NCBI RefSeq assembly: GCF_901709675.1
Contig: NC_051101.1
Span: 5,848,501 to 5,912,500 of the forward strand
Source of the DNA: Syngnathus acus
Taxonomy: Eukaryota > Chordata > Actinopteri > Syngnathiformes > Syngnathidae
DNA length: 64,000 nt
Reading direction: 5' to 3'
The stretch's first letter is position 1; each line of letters starts with the position of its first letter. The notes under the pieces are model-generated. The model ran no database searches. It worked only from the letters and a program-made list of their open reading frames with translations, and was not told the DNA's origin. The translations under genes and the position numbers were made by a program. Of the stretch, positions 17,414 through 30,500 are shown piece by piece.

Positions 17414-20308
17414 CTAACTTGTGCCAAGCAGGAAGCGGGAGACATTTTCATATACTACAAATGTAATGCAGCATGCTGGAGTGACACGAATCAGGTTGGG
17501 GACGATCCCTTTGTAGAACCCAGTGGCGCCTTCATTCCTGCAGTGAGAGCAGTGACGATTACACACGCCATCTTTCTAATCTACTCAGTCAACGCTAGGT
17601 CAGACTTGTAGAAAGCATCACATTATTACCACTATCGTACCTCCAAGTCCTCCTAATGACATCGATAACGCCGTCGTATCTATTGTGCTGGTCTTGCAGT
17701 CGAGCTCGCACCACTTGATATGGGTATGTCGTAGCCACCGCAAATATTTTAGACAGTGCCGCCATTGTGATGTATTCCAAAGGATTCTGTTGAAGTGATC
17801 AATGAAGCAAGTCTCAGGTACAGCACAGAGTCATATAACATGTACATCAAGTGTCGTCTGCCTCTGAGGTTTAAGCGCTATTAAGCTAAGTAGAGGCTGT
17901 CTGCGGCTCGTGGGGTTACACGACTCACCAGCTTTGCATCTGAAGGAAATTTCTTGTATTTATTGTAGTCTCTCTTCAGCTCTTCGTAGGCCATGAACTG
18001 CAGCGCACCATGAGACGTTCCAAAGAGACCAGGAATGTAACCCTTTAAGATTATGCATTATAAATTAATTTGACTGACACTTATACATTATCATAAACGG
18101 CAAAACTCAACATACAAGACTTGTCATTGCCTACTTATTGTTGTAGTTAGGTAAATGCAGTGGTGGATGAAACGCTGACTGACAACACAACATTACAACC
18201 AATTGCATATTTAATATTTATATCTAATTTAGTTAGCTGTTGGGAGTTGAGATGTACAACACCTCTTAAGCATGATGCAGTACAGTTCTGCACCACTACA
18301 AACGAGTTTGATTAAGTTTTGGAGATAACATTTATCAGCACAAAAAAAAGGTGTAGTATTGTTGCCCTCTAGCGGTGATTATGGAAATAGCAGTCACATG
18401 TAGTTGTAGTCGGACCTTGTCTGAGTCTGCTTGAAAATATCACCATGGTACTGACCTTGTAGAGGCCTGACACCCCCTCCACGCGGTAGATCTTGAACAA
18501 GGCATCCAGCATCCCCCTGTACTGTTTAGTGTTTGGGTCAGAACTATACTGCAATACAAGCCTGGTCTTGGTTACCCAAATGGGGTTTGTTATGGTGAGT
18601 GTTAAAATGCCTGTAGAGACAGAGACAAAGAGGACATTGTGCAACGATGGCCTGCGTTCCAGCCGTTCAAAATTCAATCAAGGACATTTTGAGATGCCAA
18701 ACTTAATGTGGCCAGCGGGAAGTGAAATTTCATGTGAAGCGGAATGAGCATTATTACCTGATTACTGTTGAAACTAGCAGATAATGTGCCAACAATACAG
18801 TTCAAACCAACCTGCTTCAGCTGCAGACACGAGGTGCTCCGAAGCACTCAGTTCAGTCTGGCGACCTTCCTTTACGTAAGCTTTGATTGCATTGTAGCTG
18901 TGAATGAAGCAGTGTGTCAATGCACAAAAGAAATGTCAAAAGAAAAAGAAACAACAGACTTACAAGAAAAAATAGAGACCCCAAGAGGCTCCAGCACCCC
19001 ACACGTTGGGGGTCACTCCTTGATAAAGTCCCCTCAGTCCTTCCTGGTGCCACACACTCTTCATACAATGCAGTATGCCATTATACTTGGGTCTTAATTC
19101 CAAGCCATCACTCACTGAAGCAAAAATAAATTTAAGTGGGTTAGTCTTTGCAAGGGATGAAAGGTCCTTCATAGGAAACAACAATCACAACATTCATACT
19201 TTTTTTAAATGTTTGATCTTGATAATTGCAATTTGTTTCAGTTTTAACATGGCGGTTTAACAGTTCTGACTTGAGTACATTATCAATAACAACACAGAGG
19301 CTTTGCTTGAAGCTAATGCCTTTGTTTAGTGTTTGCCACTTGAATTCCATGGAAAACAGTTTCAGTCTTTAATCAATACCCCTAACATTGTTTCAGGTCT
19401 ACGAACCCGTACCCTCTTTGCTTTCACAAGTGAGATATTTCAGCGCACGAGTAGAACCACAAGGATTACTGTGTCTAATGAGTAACGTTTTTTCACTAAG
19501 TGCCATCTTTTGGAGTGCTAGTAAAACTTTAAGGTAGATAAAGAATATTAGATAAAAGCTCAATTGTTTTCATGCACTTGCTATTAAATAGATAAACAGC
19601 TTTCAGTAAAGCTGTTGATGTGGTATGTCCAAATAGGCTACACCACTGGAAAAACAATCCTATGGTTCCATTGGATTCACCCAATTTGTTAATTGGTTAC
19701 ACATCATTAAAATTTTTACATCATTTGAGTATTTTGGAGGACAAAAGTAGGAAAATTACATAAGTTGGTCACATTTTATTTTAATCACGTGTGACCAAAA
19801 GTTAGATGCTTGCAGTATGTTTTTTCCTACTACGTGAAATTTCTGCACACTATGAGGATAAGTTTGCATCCTGATATTACAAGTAAATGCTATTTGTAAG
19901 GCAAAACTGTGCATTAGTTGCTTTTACTAGGAATTCTAGCACACTCAACATTATACCAGCAACATGAAGGACTACGTAGCAGCCTACTGTAGAGCATTAT
20001 ATGTCACTGTTGCCTGATATATATATTTTTTTACACTGGAGTAGAAAATTAACATTTAGCTTATTATTAGAATATTGACAGCGTCCAACAGTAGTTGATA
20101 TAGAGTATGGCTCACCTGCAAACCTGATTTTGACCAGGTCGAGAGGATGAAGCACCAGCGTTGAAACAACTCCCCCGCTTAATCCTGCCACCAGGTTTTC
20201 TACCTTTACATGTTTGAAAACCCGCTGGACGTGTTCGGGGAATGATACGGGAGAGCCCGGTTTGCCATCACTAACGCTGACAGTACCGTGATCTTGGCCG
20301 GTGCTCAT
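17414..20308 (-). CDS. slc25a32: Mitochondrial folate/FAD carrier SLC25A32, 7 coding exons
   Basis: Coding exons in transcript order are 20308-20116, 19114-18964, 18897-18812, 18610-18456, 18042-17929, 17786-17641 and 17537-17414; phases close to give 322 residues (human 315). The product is a six-helix inner mitochondrial membrane carrier linked to import of tetrahydrofolate and FAD. All three mitochondrial-carrier signatures are visible: PLDLVKIRF (55-63), PIWVTKTRL (153-161) and PYQVVRARL (255-263). The tryptophan in repeat 2, in place of the acidic residue, is typical of this folate/FAD/nucleotide branch. Other conserved blocks are [46 protein letters not shown] and [18 protein letters not shown]. 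Translation starts at the ATG of MSTGQDHG (20308-20306), matching the human MTGQ start; the in-frame codon three triplets upstream is TTG, not ATG. The gene shares its promoter interval with dcaf13. Confidence 0.96.
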
Positions 20309-20903
20309 GTTTACCAACTTTAGCTGTAGCTTGCAAAAGCTAGGTGTGTTTACAAAACGTGCTCACAAGTCTTCAATGAGTCTACGGTAAAGTCGTCACG
20401 ATGTTGCAGCGATCTAACTTCTTTGACATGTCTCATTGTGGACCCACATGGTTGCTCGTGATCCACGTTTTTAGCACGTGGCGTCAAATACGATTGAAAG
20501 TGACATTACCCGAGCAAATGTCAAGCAGCTTGCAAGGAAGTCCAAATGAGCGAAGTGTATAATTGCAGTGCATCCGATTCTGAATTTCAACTTAAAACAT
20601 TTTATACAAAATCATTACAACTACTGTACTGTATATTCAAGAAAGGTTACACTAATTCACTTAGTTGATCTTTAAACAAACAAACGTTTGATTTGGAAAA
20701 ACACAATTTTGCTATGAATTTGAGTGCACGCCTACTATGACGTAGGCAGGAGGGGAAGGATTCCCTCCCATAATGCACCGCGATTTCTGTAAACGGAAGT
20801 TTCCAATCCGACGCGTGGGCCCATGCTGTAATGATTGTTTATATTGTTCATTTATTTCTAAATCGAACCCAAGTGTATTTTGATATTTTCTTCTCACATT
20901 AAA
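20309..20903. promoter_or_regulatory. Shared slc25a32/dcaf13 divergent promoter interval
   Basis: Only 595 bp separate the start codons of two divergently transcribed housekeeping genes, so both promoters must lie in or next to this interval. A CACGTG E-box occurs near 20476. Nearer dcaf13, CCCATAATGC at about 20767-20776 resembles part of a ZNF143-type motif, and CGGAAGT at about 20794-20800 fits an ETS site. There is no obvious TATA box close to dcaf13. These motif calls are by eye only. Confidence 0.6.
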
Positions 20904-23900
20904 ATGAAAGTAAAAGTGCTCTCGAGGAACCCGGACGACTACGTCCGGGAGACCAAACACGATATTCAGCGCGGTAAGTGAAGTAAACCTGGCTAGGCTA
21001 GCTGCTAGCCTTTTTTTTTTTTTTTTGCTAAACACTGCAAGCACACTGCTGTATAGTCCTTTTTTTCCCCTTTTTTCTTTTTTTTTTTTAACGAAGACGC
21101 TGGTTGTCACACTAATTTCCGTGTTGTGACATGACATTCAAGGATCGTTTCACCAAGACGCACACATATATTTTATTTTAATCAGTGACCTAAAGTTATT
21201 TTCATAATCTGGGGTTGTGCGCCGTTTGTATAATAACCTTGATGAAAAAATTACTTTTTATAATTATGAATTAAGTTCTCGAAGTATAATATAGTATTGC
21301 TTTAAATAATTTGTTTGACTGCATTTTGATGGCTCCGAGTTGTTGAACGATTTAACAAATTTGACTTGTCCATTGTTGCTCCCAGTTCCTAGAAACTATG
21401 ACCCTACACTTCATCCATTTGAGGTGTGCAGAGAATACAGTCGGGCCCTTAATGCCACCAAGCTGGATAGGGTGTTTGCAAAGCCTTTCCTGTCCTCATT
21501 GGATGGACACAGAGATGGTGTGAACTGCATGGCCAAGCACACCAAGAGCCTCTCCACGGTGTTGTCTGGCTCTTGTGATGGGGAGGTAACGACTCAGTTC
21601 TTGTATACATATTATTATTGTCCATATACTTGTATGTTGTGTGACAACACTGTGTTTGATTTTCATCCTTAGGTAAAAGTGTGGAATCTTACCAAACGTG
21701 AATGCCTCCGCACGTTCCAAGCCCATGAAGGATTTGTCCGTGGAATGGCTGTTCGCTATTGTGGAACATCCGTCTTCACGGTGACTGATGTTTTTTGTCA
21801 TGCCAGTGATGGGCTATTAAAATATTCCCTGACAGTTTTTAATTTCAGTTCTAACAAAAATGGTCTTTTTCCAGGTTGGAGATGACAAAACAATCAAACA
21901 ATGGAAAATGGAGGCCCCGGGTTATGGTGAGGAAGTGGAGCCACTTAGTACAATTCTGGGCAAGGTATGTAGAGTAGGAACCACTTGTGTGATTCTTTAA
22001 TAACAGACCATTCTGCACTCAGTGGTATATATATATATATATATATGCATATCCAAAAGGATACATTTCAGAAAAATAAATCATGGTGAAACGATGTGCT
22101 TGTTCATTGCAGACAGTCTTCACTGGGATTGCTCCTCATCAAAAAGATGGCGTATTTGCAACATGTGGCCAGCAGGTGGACATCTGGGATGAGCAGAGGA
22201 GCACCCCTATCCGTTCTTTCACCTGGGGTGTGGACAGCTTCAGCTCTGTCCATTTTAACCCAGTGGAGGTGAGTCTATGCAGGATGTAGCCCATCGAGAT
22301 GATCTTAATTCTGTCAGGGTGAAAATTGTTGACAGTATTGGGTGCATACATACATTCATTCATGCATGTCGTAGAATTTGGACTGTTGTGAAAGCAGTAT
22401 TAAAGACCAAGTGTGAAGTAAGTTGAGAAAATGCCAAATGCAGTTTAGTTATCGCACATATAAATAAAGCATCATTTCTATTTTGTATCTGCGACAAAAT
22501 AGTCGTGTTTCCAAAGTGAGATCCTGGTGAGCAACACATAATGTGATAACTATGGCAAAGAGAATGGCACAATGCAGTACGATGGCTGATTGGAGTAAAA
22601 CATCTGAAGTATGTGGCAAGCAGAAGCACCTGTTAATCTTCCGCTGTCCTCAGAGGTTACCTCCAATTTTTATTATCGGTTTGTATTCCCATGACAGTTG
22701 TTCTGTCAAGACCTCGGATTGACCTTGTTTGATTGATTAGTGCTTTACATAATGGGTATCGTTTTTGCAGGCAAGCACGGACATGGGTATACAGTAGGGC
22801 TGCTCAATTAACCGCATATTCGAGGGAGTAAGCTTTTCCAACTCTAAGACTTGTCAATAATTGGTAAAATGACACCCGCGATTGACTGACCAATTTATCA
22901 AAGAAATGCTGTCGGATATGGGATACGATTATGATCCCTTTAAGGTGACATGGATTGCCCACAGTTATGTCCGCTCCACTGGATGACAGGAAACATTTCA
23001 GGAAAAAAAAGCATAGCTCAATTCTGTTGTGTTGATCATATTTTCCTGTTTTGTCAGACTGAACTTCTTGCAAGCTGCGCATCTGACAGAAGCATCATAC
23101 TGTATGACATGAGAGAAGCAGCTCCGCTTAAAAAGGTATAGTGACGCCACTCCCTTGCTGCATTTTTCACTTCTTTACCCTTTGCAATAATATTTTTCTT
23201 CTTATAGGTTATCATGACGATGAGGAGCAACACGTTATGCTGGAATCCGATGGAGGCCTATTTCTTCACAGCATGTAATGAAGACTATAAGTGAGTGAGC
23301 AGATAAGACCTTTAGACAATTCCCAATGTAAAACAAAATGACTTTTCCAGACACTGTTGTTCTCTGACTCACTTTAGTGACAAGGTTCTTATTCCAAGAA
23401 TGTTCTGTCCTTGTGCCTGTCCGTCTCTGCAGTCTTTACACATATGACATGAGACACCTGGACAAGCCGGTCATGGTACACTTCGATCACGTGTCTGCAG
23501 TGCTCGACGTTGACTATTCCCCCACTGGCAGAGAGTTTGTGTCTGCCAGTTTTGACAAGACCATCCGCATCTTCCCCATGAATGCTAGCCATAGTAGGTC
23601 AGTACCAATTTCTCAAATATACATGAAGACATGCACCTGAGGTCACTCTTAGGTTATTTGATGGAAAGTGAATGGATGTTGTATGACTGCTTGTTCTGCA
23701 CCTTTTCTTTGTTAACATGTCTATCTCCAACCAGGGAGGTCTACCATACCAAACGCATGCAACATGTCATCTGTGTAAAGTGGTCGGCCGATAACCGTTA
23801 TATTTTGAGCGGGTCAGATGAAATGAATATTCGTCTGTGGAAAGCGGCGGCGTCAGAGAAATTGGGAGTGGTAAGTAACATGTTTAATCCTTGTCCACTG

Positions 23901-25414
23901 TAGTAATAAGAACACTACAATAAGCCTTTTTTTTTATTTTATTTTTTTATACATATAGATTTTGAGTTGGAACATCTACTCAAGAAAGTACATTACACAT
24001 TTACACTAAGCACTTCAATCTCTCTGAAATATCAGACTTGTGCCGCAACCTGATTTACTACTCGACTCATTAGATGGTTGCTTTTGACAGCACACCCTCC
24101 TTGGCTTTGTCAGAAGATGGCAACCGTTCAGATTCATTTCCAGCAGCCATCTTTCATTTCAAATCAGTCACTTCTGCTTATTCTCTTAATGCTGCTTCCG
24201 TTTGCAAAATTGGCTCACTTGGTAGTTGTTATCCTGTCGCTGTGGAAAAAAAAAAGATTTATTCGCAACTATTGCACTTAAGAGATCAGACAGTGTCTGC
24301 TCCTATCAGCAGTTTAAATCGGCCAATCACTTAAAGCGAGCCGCTCGCAACATAATGAAGCATTAACAATCAAGCTAGACTGAGGGTGTCTTTCATTATC
24401 AGGAAATACTGAAATGCTGAATCAAGGTATCGCAGATGACTTCTCTGACTTGCTGCATTTCACTTTTTTTGTTGGAAAACTTTATAATTCCATTAGATGC
24501 TGTGTAAGTGTGCTCTACAACAAATGAGTTGTTTGGGTCGAATGAGTTTCCATTGGAGGTATTAGTCTGAAAATGATGAAGACACGACTGTAATTCAAAA
24601 GTATTAATGACAAAGTGCAGTTGTACACGACTCCAAACTTTTACCTACAATAATAAACCTGTTGAATTACAAGTAACACCTGTTTGACCGTGGCACTCAT
24701 AAGTCAACAATTTTGCATTTTATATTATTGTACAAGTGGTCATAATGTATTGGTGTTTGATGCTCCTTTGTTGTAGCTTACGCCCCGAGAGAAGGAGGCC
24801 ACCAACTACCGCCTTAAACTGAGAGAGAAGTTTAAGCACTTCCCACAGATCAGACGCATCGCTCAGCATCGACATCTCCCGAAGGGCGTCTACGACCAGT
24901 CTAAGCAGCTTAAGGAAATGAAGGAAGCTCGCCGTAGAAAGTAAGTTCTTATTTCCGTTGCCGTTTCATACTGGTGATTGATGTCCATGTGCATGAGTTA
25001 TGGTACCTTGGACTGTTGCCAGGCTGTCTTTTGTTGTCCCACTCACCTCATGGAAAATCCCTTTGATGGGGCTTCCCTACCATGATATGTATACGTGCAT
25101 TCGCTGCCATTAAGCCAAAGCACAGAGGTCAGATTTGTGTGAAGCCTAACTTACTTTTTGTACTTACTGTGGTATTTTCTGAAAACATTTGTGTAGTTGT
25201 CAGTTGATTTGGTGTTTGATCGGTCATTCTCCTTCTCTGGCCTCCTCTTTGAACACCCTTGACTTTTCCATCTCTTATGTTATCAGCAGCAGGCTTTTCT
25301 CACCATCTTTCATCCTTGTCTTTTAGGGAGAAGAATGTCCGCGCGCACAGCAAACCAGGAAGTGTGCCTGTGGTGTCCGAAAAAGAAAAGCACGTCGTGA
25401 CTGTGGTCAAATAG
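20904..25414 (+). CDS. dcaf13: DDB1/CUL4-associated factor 13 (Sof1 WD-repeat protein), 11 coding exons
   Basis: Coding exons are 20904-20973, 21386-21585, 21673-21780, 21875-21964, 22113-22268, 23058-23135, 23208-23290, 23433-23597, 23735-23870, 24777-24940 and 25327-25414, giving 445 residues, the same length as human DCAF13. It is the orthologue of yeast Sof1: a nucleolar WD40 protein of the small-subunit processome needed for 18S rRNA maturation, and in animals also a substrate receptor for CUL4-DDB1 ligases. The start MKVKVLSRNPDDYVRET is well conserved. WD-type blade ends are seen as VKVWNL, VDIWDE, IILYDMR, IRIFPM and IRLWKA. The YDMR block is the candidate DDB1-contacting motif. The C-terminal Sof1 domain includes REVYHTKRMQHVICVKW, IRRIAQHRHLPK and a basic tail ending in HSKPGSVPVVSEKEKHVVTVVK. 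Confidence 0.97.
22026..22046. repeat. (TA)n microsatellite in dcaf13 intron 4
   Basis: An uninterrupted TA run of about 10 units lies between dcaf13 exons 4 and 5. Confidence 0.9.
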
Positions 25415-25737
25415 AAAATTATTAGACAACAATCTGGAGGTGCATCACACATACGGAAGGTGTGATTAGACTTCTCTATTTGGGATTCTTGCAAGCACAC
25501 TTTCGCTGAATATTTCTAAGTCAAAGCGTTCATATTCTGCCTGTCAAATTGTATTTCATAATTGACACTTCATTTGTGACAGATTCAATTCTTCCTTAAA
25601 AGAAGTGACTCAACCCAAAGTGTTGCGTGCAATTTGCCTGAAAATTACTGTTCATTATTTACAAATGTATAATGTTTATCTGTCCATGCCAATGACATGC
25701 AGTGACAGGCAGAGCAATTAATTACTATGTAAGGTAC

Positions 25738-25743
25738 AATAAA
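25738..25743 (+). promoter_or_regulatory. dcaf13: dcaf13 polyadenylation signal AATAAA
   Basis: This is the first AATAAA after the dcaf13 stop codon (324 bp downstream), followed by T-rich sequence. Confidence 0.7.
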
Positions 25744-25759
25744 CCAGTTTTCCACTTGT

Positions 25760-27508
25760 TTTTATTCATACACCAGAATTATTTGTGTCTTTCTTTGAAA
25801 AACATTGATTTATATTAAATTCAACAGGCCCAGGATTTCATACTGTAAATGCATTTGTGATTAAAGTAAGGCGAGATTGTTATTGTTTCAGTATTCATAC
25901 CTTTTGTGACATTTTTGTTTAGTGGCGTGCTGGGAGATATTTCTAAAATAAAATTTGTTGTATAGACTAAAAACAAATCAAACCACTGCTTTTAAATCAG
26001 TCACAGTCTACATTGTGATTCCAACTAATGGACATGAGTAGCGAATCACCTAATTTCAGGCAGAGATGAGCTGAAGATATATTTGCCCCCCCCAAAAAAA
26101 AATCATTACAGTTATTTGATTTTCTTCAATTAGTTTCACAAATCTTTCTGCGATTGTATAATAGTGAGAAGGTCTCTATCTATAGCACTGAGTTCAAATG
26201 TCATTTTGCTTCATCAGGTTTTTACAGCAACAATACTTTTTCTGGTAGGTGCAAATGTTGAGAAAACCCCAAATCTACTTTGAGAAGTGAAATCCAACTG
26301 TTGCTTTCTCATTATTTCATTGGTGTTTCTTTGCAAGCTTTCTTCCCAAGTTTGATTTAAATGTTGTCATAAGCCAACATAAGCTAAGAGCGTTTGATTT
26401 AAACCACTTAAGCTACCTGTTGTTTTACTTGGGACTAATTTGCTTACAGGTCTCTATCCTCTTAATGCTGTCACTTAAATCCCATCACCGCAGGTACCTG
26501 AGCGTGGCTGAGGCCAGCATAAGAGGGCTCCTAAAAATTAAGTAATGAAACAGGAAATTGCTCCAAAAACAATGTACATTATTGACAATTGTTAATGAGG
26601 TAAAGGCTGCATTTACACTAATAGTATGCAATGTGTAAATGAACATAATTCATTTTCCATGCGGCTTCAAATACAGCATTAACACGTTCCAGCTGCACAG
26701 TGGCTCCACTCCGTGTTTGCCGTGCTGCTTTACGCCTGTTGTCAATGAACATCCAAGCATCCTCAGTTTGATTCTGCTACGCGTTTCCGTCGCTCCGCCT
26801 CTTCTGCCCCCCATCTCTCTTTACCCTCTTCATCCCTCTCTCTCTCATTGCATCCATTTTTGTGCATTTAAGAAATCTCCAAGTGTTACCAACCTAGATG
26901 AAAACAAGCCAAACTGTGACAGAGGGGGGCATAAGGACTCCAAAAACAAACGCGGACGGACCTAACCTATTTGATTCTAAAATGCGACTGAAACCTTTCT
27001 AAGGAATGGCAGCGATGGGTTAGACAGGATTTAAAATGACTGCAAAATAAAAGGCAAGACTGCGTTTCTTTTCATCTTTTATTGCTATTTTTCTTCCATT
27101 CCGTGAACGAATGGCTATTTGGAGCACTACGTGGAGGTTTCAGCCTGCAGCGTTCGCTTCTATTCAGGGCATCCATTTCTAATCCTGAGTGCTCGAGAGC
27201 ACTAATGTTTGTGTTGATTTCAACCCGCAAAATCTAAGATACCAACAACCCTCTGTTTTCAGCCTCGCCTCATCCCACAACGTACCGAAACCCCCTCACG
27301 AGCTTTTGATAGGAAGAGCTAATATTTTTGACATTTAGTTGTGCAGCAGCACACCATCATGTGCATGTACCGTCGTGTCATCTGCTAGCCTCGACCGGCT
27401 CCTCCAACTGCACATTCCGAATTTGCTCACGACATGAAATTGATATGTTTATTATATTTTTATAAAACATGGCTCCGTTTGATGTTCATTCTTTTCTGGT
27501 GTTTGTAG
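25760..27508. other. Intergenic region and putative rims2 upstream region
   Basis: No coding exon is seen. A good pyrimidine-rich acceptor (TTTGTAG ending at 27508) lies 16 bp before the rims2 start codon, so at least one untranslated rims2 exon and the main promoter probably lie in this stretch or further upstream. The part after about 26,690 is more GC-rich, with pyrimidine runs near 26,800-26,870, but I could not place a transcription start. Confidence 0.4.
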
Positions 27509-27524
27509 CAACTGTGAGTAAAAG

Positions 27525-30500
27525 ATGTCCGCTCCACGAGGGCCCAGGGGTGGTCATGGCCCTGCTGCCTCAGCTGCCGGCGCCATGCCTGAGATGCCGG
27601 ACCTCAGCCACCTCACCGAGGAGGAGAGGAAGATCATCCTCGGTGTCATGGACCGACAACAGAAGGAGGATGCGAAGGAACAGTCCATGTTAAAGTAAGG
27701 AATTGCTCATTAGAGTTATTTTATTCACACTCACTGCTGCCGTGGCTGCTAGCTATAGTTTGTTGGTGTTCCATGATGTGTCGTGGTCATGTTGCCTCTT
27801 GGCATTAGGCCGCGGTTGAAATAATCGACGTGTGTGAGGCATTTTTTTCCACAGCCGGCAGCTCTTTCCTCTTTATTCAAACACTTGTTTAAAATGGTTT
27901 TATAGTGCAATATTCCTCCGTGCTTCTTTGCTGTACCGCACTTAATGGGTTGGGTGAGCGACTGTAACGGGCGCCATTTTCATGTAATAACATGTCAAGT
28001 TGCTTCACCCTTACTCACGAACGTCCTCGGCATTACACAATGTGTCACTGGAAAGATCATTTAAGGTGTCCTCTGTGCACGTATGTATCGCACACGGACA
28101 CGCACGCACACACCTCCCCGGTGCACAGATGTCGCTCAGAGCGTTTCAGCACCAGGCGCTGTCCAATGAAGGCTGTTTTTTTAAGGCGGACCAAGAGGAT
28201 TTCCGTCATTGATTCCGTTAACCTTTACCGTGTGAGCCTTAACTCTGCTTTATAGTGGGATATTACAGTCGCGTGTCCTGTTCAGGATTTAAACATCAAA
28301 CAGCTGATTCGCTGTTAAGAAATAAAATAAAAAGTTATGTGAGCGACTTGTGGTTTTAAATGTTCTATCGATTGAGTTTTATTTTCTTGTTTTCCTTTTT
28401 AAATGGAAATCGCGTGGGTAACTTGCTTAGTTCGAAATTAATTTTGATTTACAGTGTATGGAATTAGGTATTAGTACAGTCAAAAGTTGTTTCAAAAGTC
28501 TGCGTTAATAAGAGCACAATGGGCAAATTTGTTGGGTACTCAATTGAGATGTTAAACTAGCAAAACGTTTATTATCATGGCTGTTGTTTGCACTGCATCA
28601 CACTGAAATGTGTCTCCTTATTCTGTATATAAGGTCATCATGATATTTGAAACAACAATAAGTATGATGTAGTTGAGTTCTGCTCTGACAGGTTATTACT
28701 ACTATCTTTACAAAGGCAGCTCTTTCCACAGCTCCCAGACTGTATCGGTGTACCTAATGAAATGACTACCAAGAGGGATTTGTCAAATAACCAAATAAGT
28801 ACATCTGTCCATAGTGCCTCACCTGTGCTCTTTTCCCATTTGCCCCAAAGCTTGCCCAGCTTATGAGCCCCATCACTGCAAGCTTTTATGATGCATTAGA
28901 GCTGTTGTTTTCCATCACCAGGTAAATATTTGCACTGAGGCAGCATTCCTAATGGAAAGAAAGTCATGCAATCCCTACCTAGCGTCACTGAATGAGAAAC
29001 ATGACTCATGTACTCGTGTATACAAACAGGGTTTTTTTTCTGCCCCCCCCCCCCCCCCCCCCCCCCCCCTACTTTTTTTCTTTTTATGAGCAAACAACAT
29101 CCACCCGTTCCTGGGGATCCGTTTTTTGTTTTTTTTTTGGTTAAAGCTTTCTCATTTATGACTATTTCAGTATTGGGTAACATTAGAATTATGTGACCAG
29201 TGTTGCTGAGCTCCCGCATACTACTCCTAATACTGCAGACCCATACCATTGTGGCAAGACACATTTTTCATAGTCAAATAGTCAGTGGAGTCCTGATGAG
29301 TCATCAAATAAGTAAATCGCCACTTTCCTTATCCATGAATCACACAAGTATGCGTTAACGCATATATTCAGGCAACATTCATGTGCTCGAGCTGCAACAG
29401 ATTAGCTTGTCTTTGAACAATTTGTTGTATTGCCAGTGGTTTCAGAATCAAACACCGCCGCTGCCATGTAGCCAACCCTTATAGCTTGTGCATCTGCACG
29501 GTCACGGTTCAATCCCACAGCAGCTTGGATGGCATTTCAAGAAAGTGGCAGTTTGAACATCCAAGTGTGTAATCTAACAGAGGGAATCCTTGGAGGATGG
29601 AGGGAGAAGCCTTCAGTTGCAGAGCTGACTTGCATGAATCAGCTAGGTTCTTACCTCTGAGCAGACCTGTGTATGAGCATGTCCAAAGAGGGATGCAACC
29701 ATGCAGATAGCTTTCGTAGAACGCCGCACTCACACAAATGTGAGCAGCGCAATTATGAAGCACGGCTCCAGTTGTATTTGCGCCATTAAATCTTGTGAAG
29801 CTATCAGCTAGCTCTGCATTCCACGCATCAGTGTGTCTTTTAGCAGAACAGTAATGATGGTTATGGGACCCCCATCCCCCTATCCATCCAGACTTGGTAT
29901 ATAATTGAAGCAAGCATCAGCTGTCTGTAATGGGGTGACCCAAAGAATGCTCCAGGCTCCACTTTTTATTTATTTATTTAAAAAAATACATATACCATAT
30001 ATATATATACGTAAGTAACTGAAAAACAAACAAACAGCACCCTATGCTCAGTGTCATAATTAATTGTCAGTCGCTGGATAAACAAACTACCGTTAGTATC
30101 GTTTGTATAGAATATTTACGGTGCTATGGTATCAACCCAATTTGGTACCTGTACCAAAAAGATCCGGTCCACGTTATGCATCCCTCGTCACATGTGCTGT
30201 GATTGATGCCATGAGTCATCATAAATATCCACCACATGTTGTCTAGGAATACCTAACATTAGGTTACTAGAATGCATTCTAAAGGTATCATATTGATATA
30301 CGTCAAAAAATGTATTACTTTTGACGAGCGCTCTGGTGCATCTCTTTCATGCTGTACCAGGATCGTAGGGATTCAAATAATTTGCTCAGGATCTCCTTGA
30401 GGTGTGTAGTATGTGTGTCTGTGATGGATAGAAGTCAGATGGTTCATCTGTTAATGCTATTGATGACTGTTAGTATTGCTGAAGTTGCAATTAAAACATG

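Noticed and set aside
20309-20317. Upstream start for slc25a32 three codons before MSTGQ
   Set aside because: The codon is TTG. The ATG at 20308-20306 aligns with the human start and is preferred.
20712-21137. 141-codon minus-strand open frame with lysine and phenylalanine runs
   Set aside because: It is antisense to dcaf13 exon 1 and its intron, and its runs come from poly-T tracts.
24560-24660. C-box-like TGATGAA in dcaf13 intron 9 considered as a snoRNA
   Set aside because: No D box or terminal stem at the proper distance; it does not support a C/D snoRNA.
28896-29264. 122-codon minus-strand open frame with a glycine run
   Set aside because: The glycines are the complement of the 27-C homopolymer; there is no other coding evidence.
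29509-29913. 134-codon minus-strand open frame in rims2 intron 1
   Set aside because: No recognisable domain, no supporting splice sites and no repeat-protein similarity. It is probably a chance open frame.
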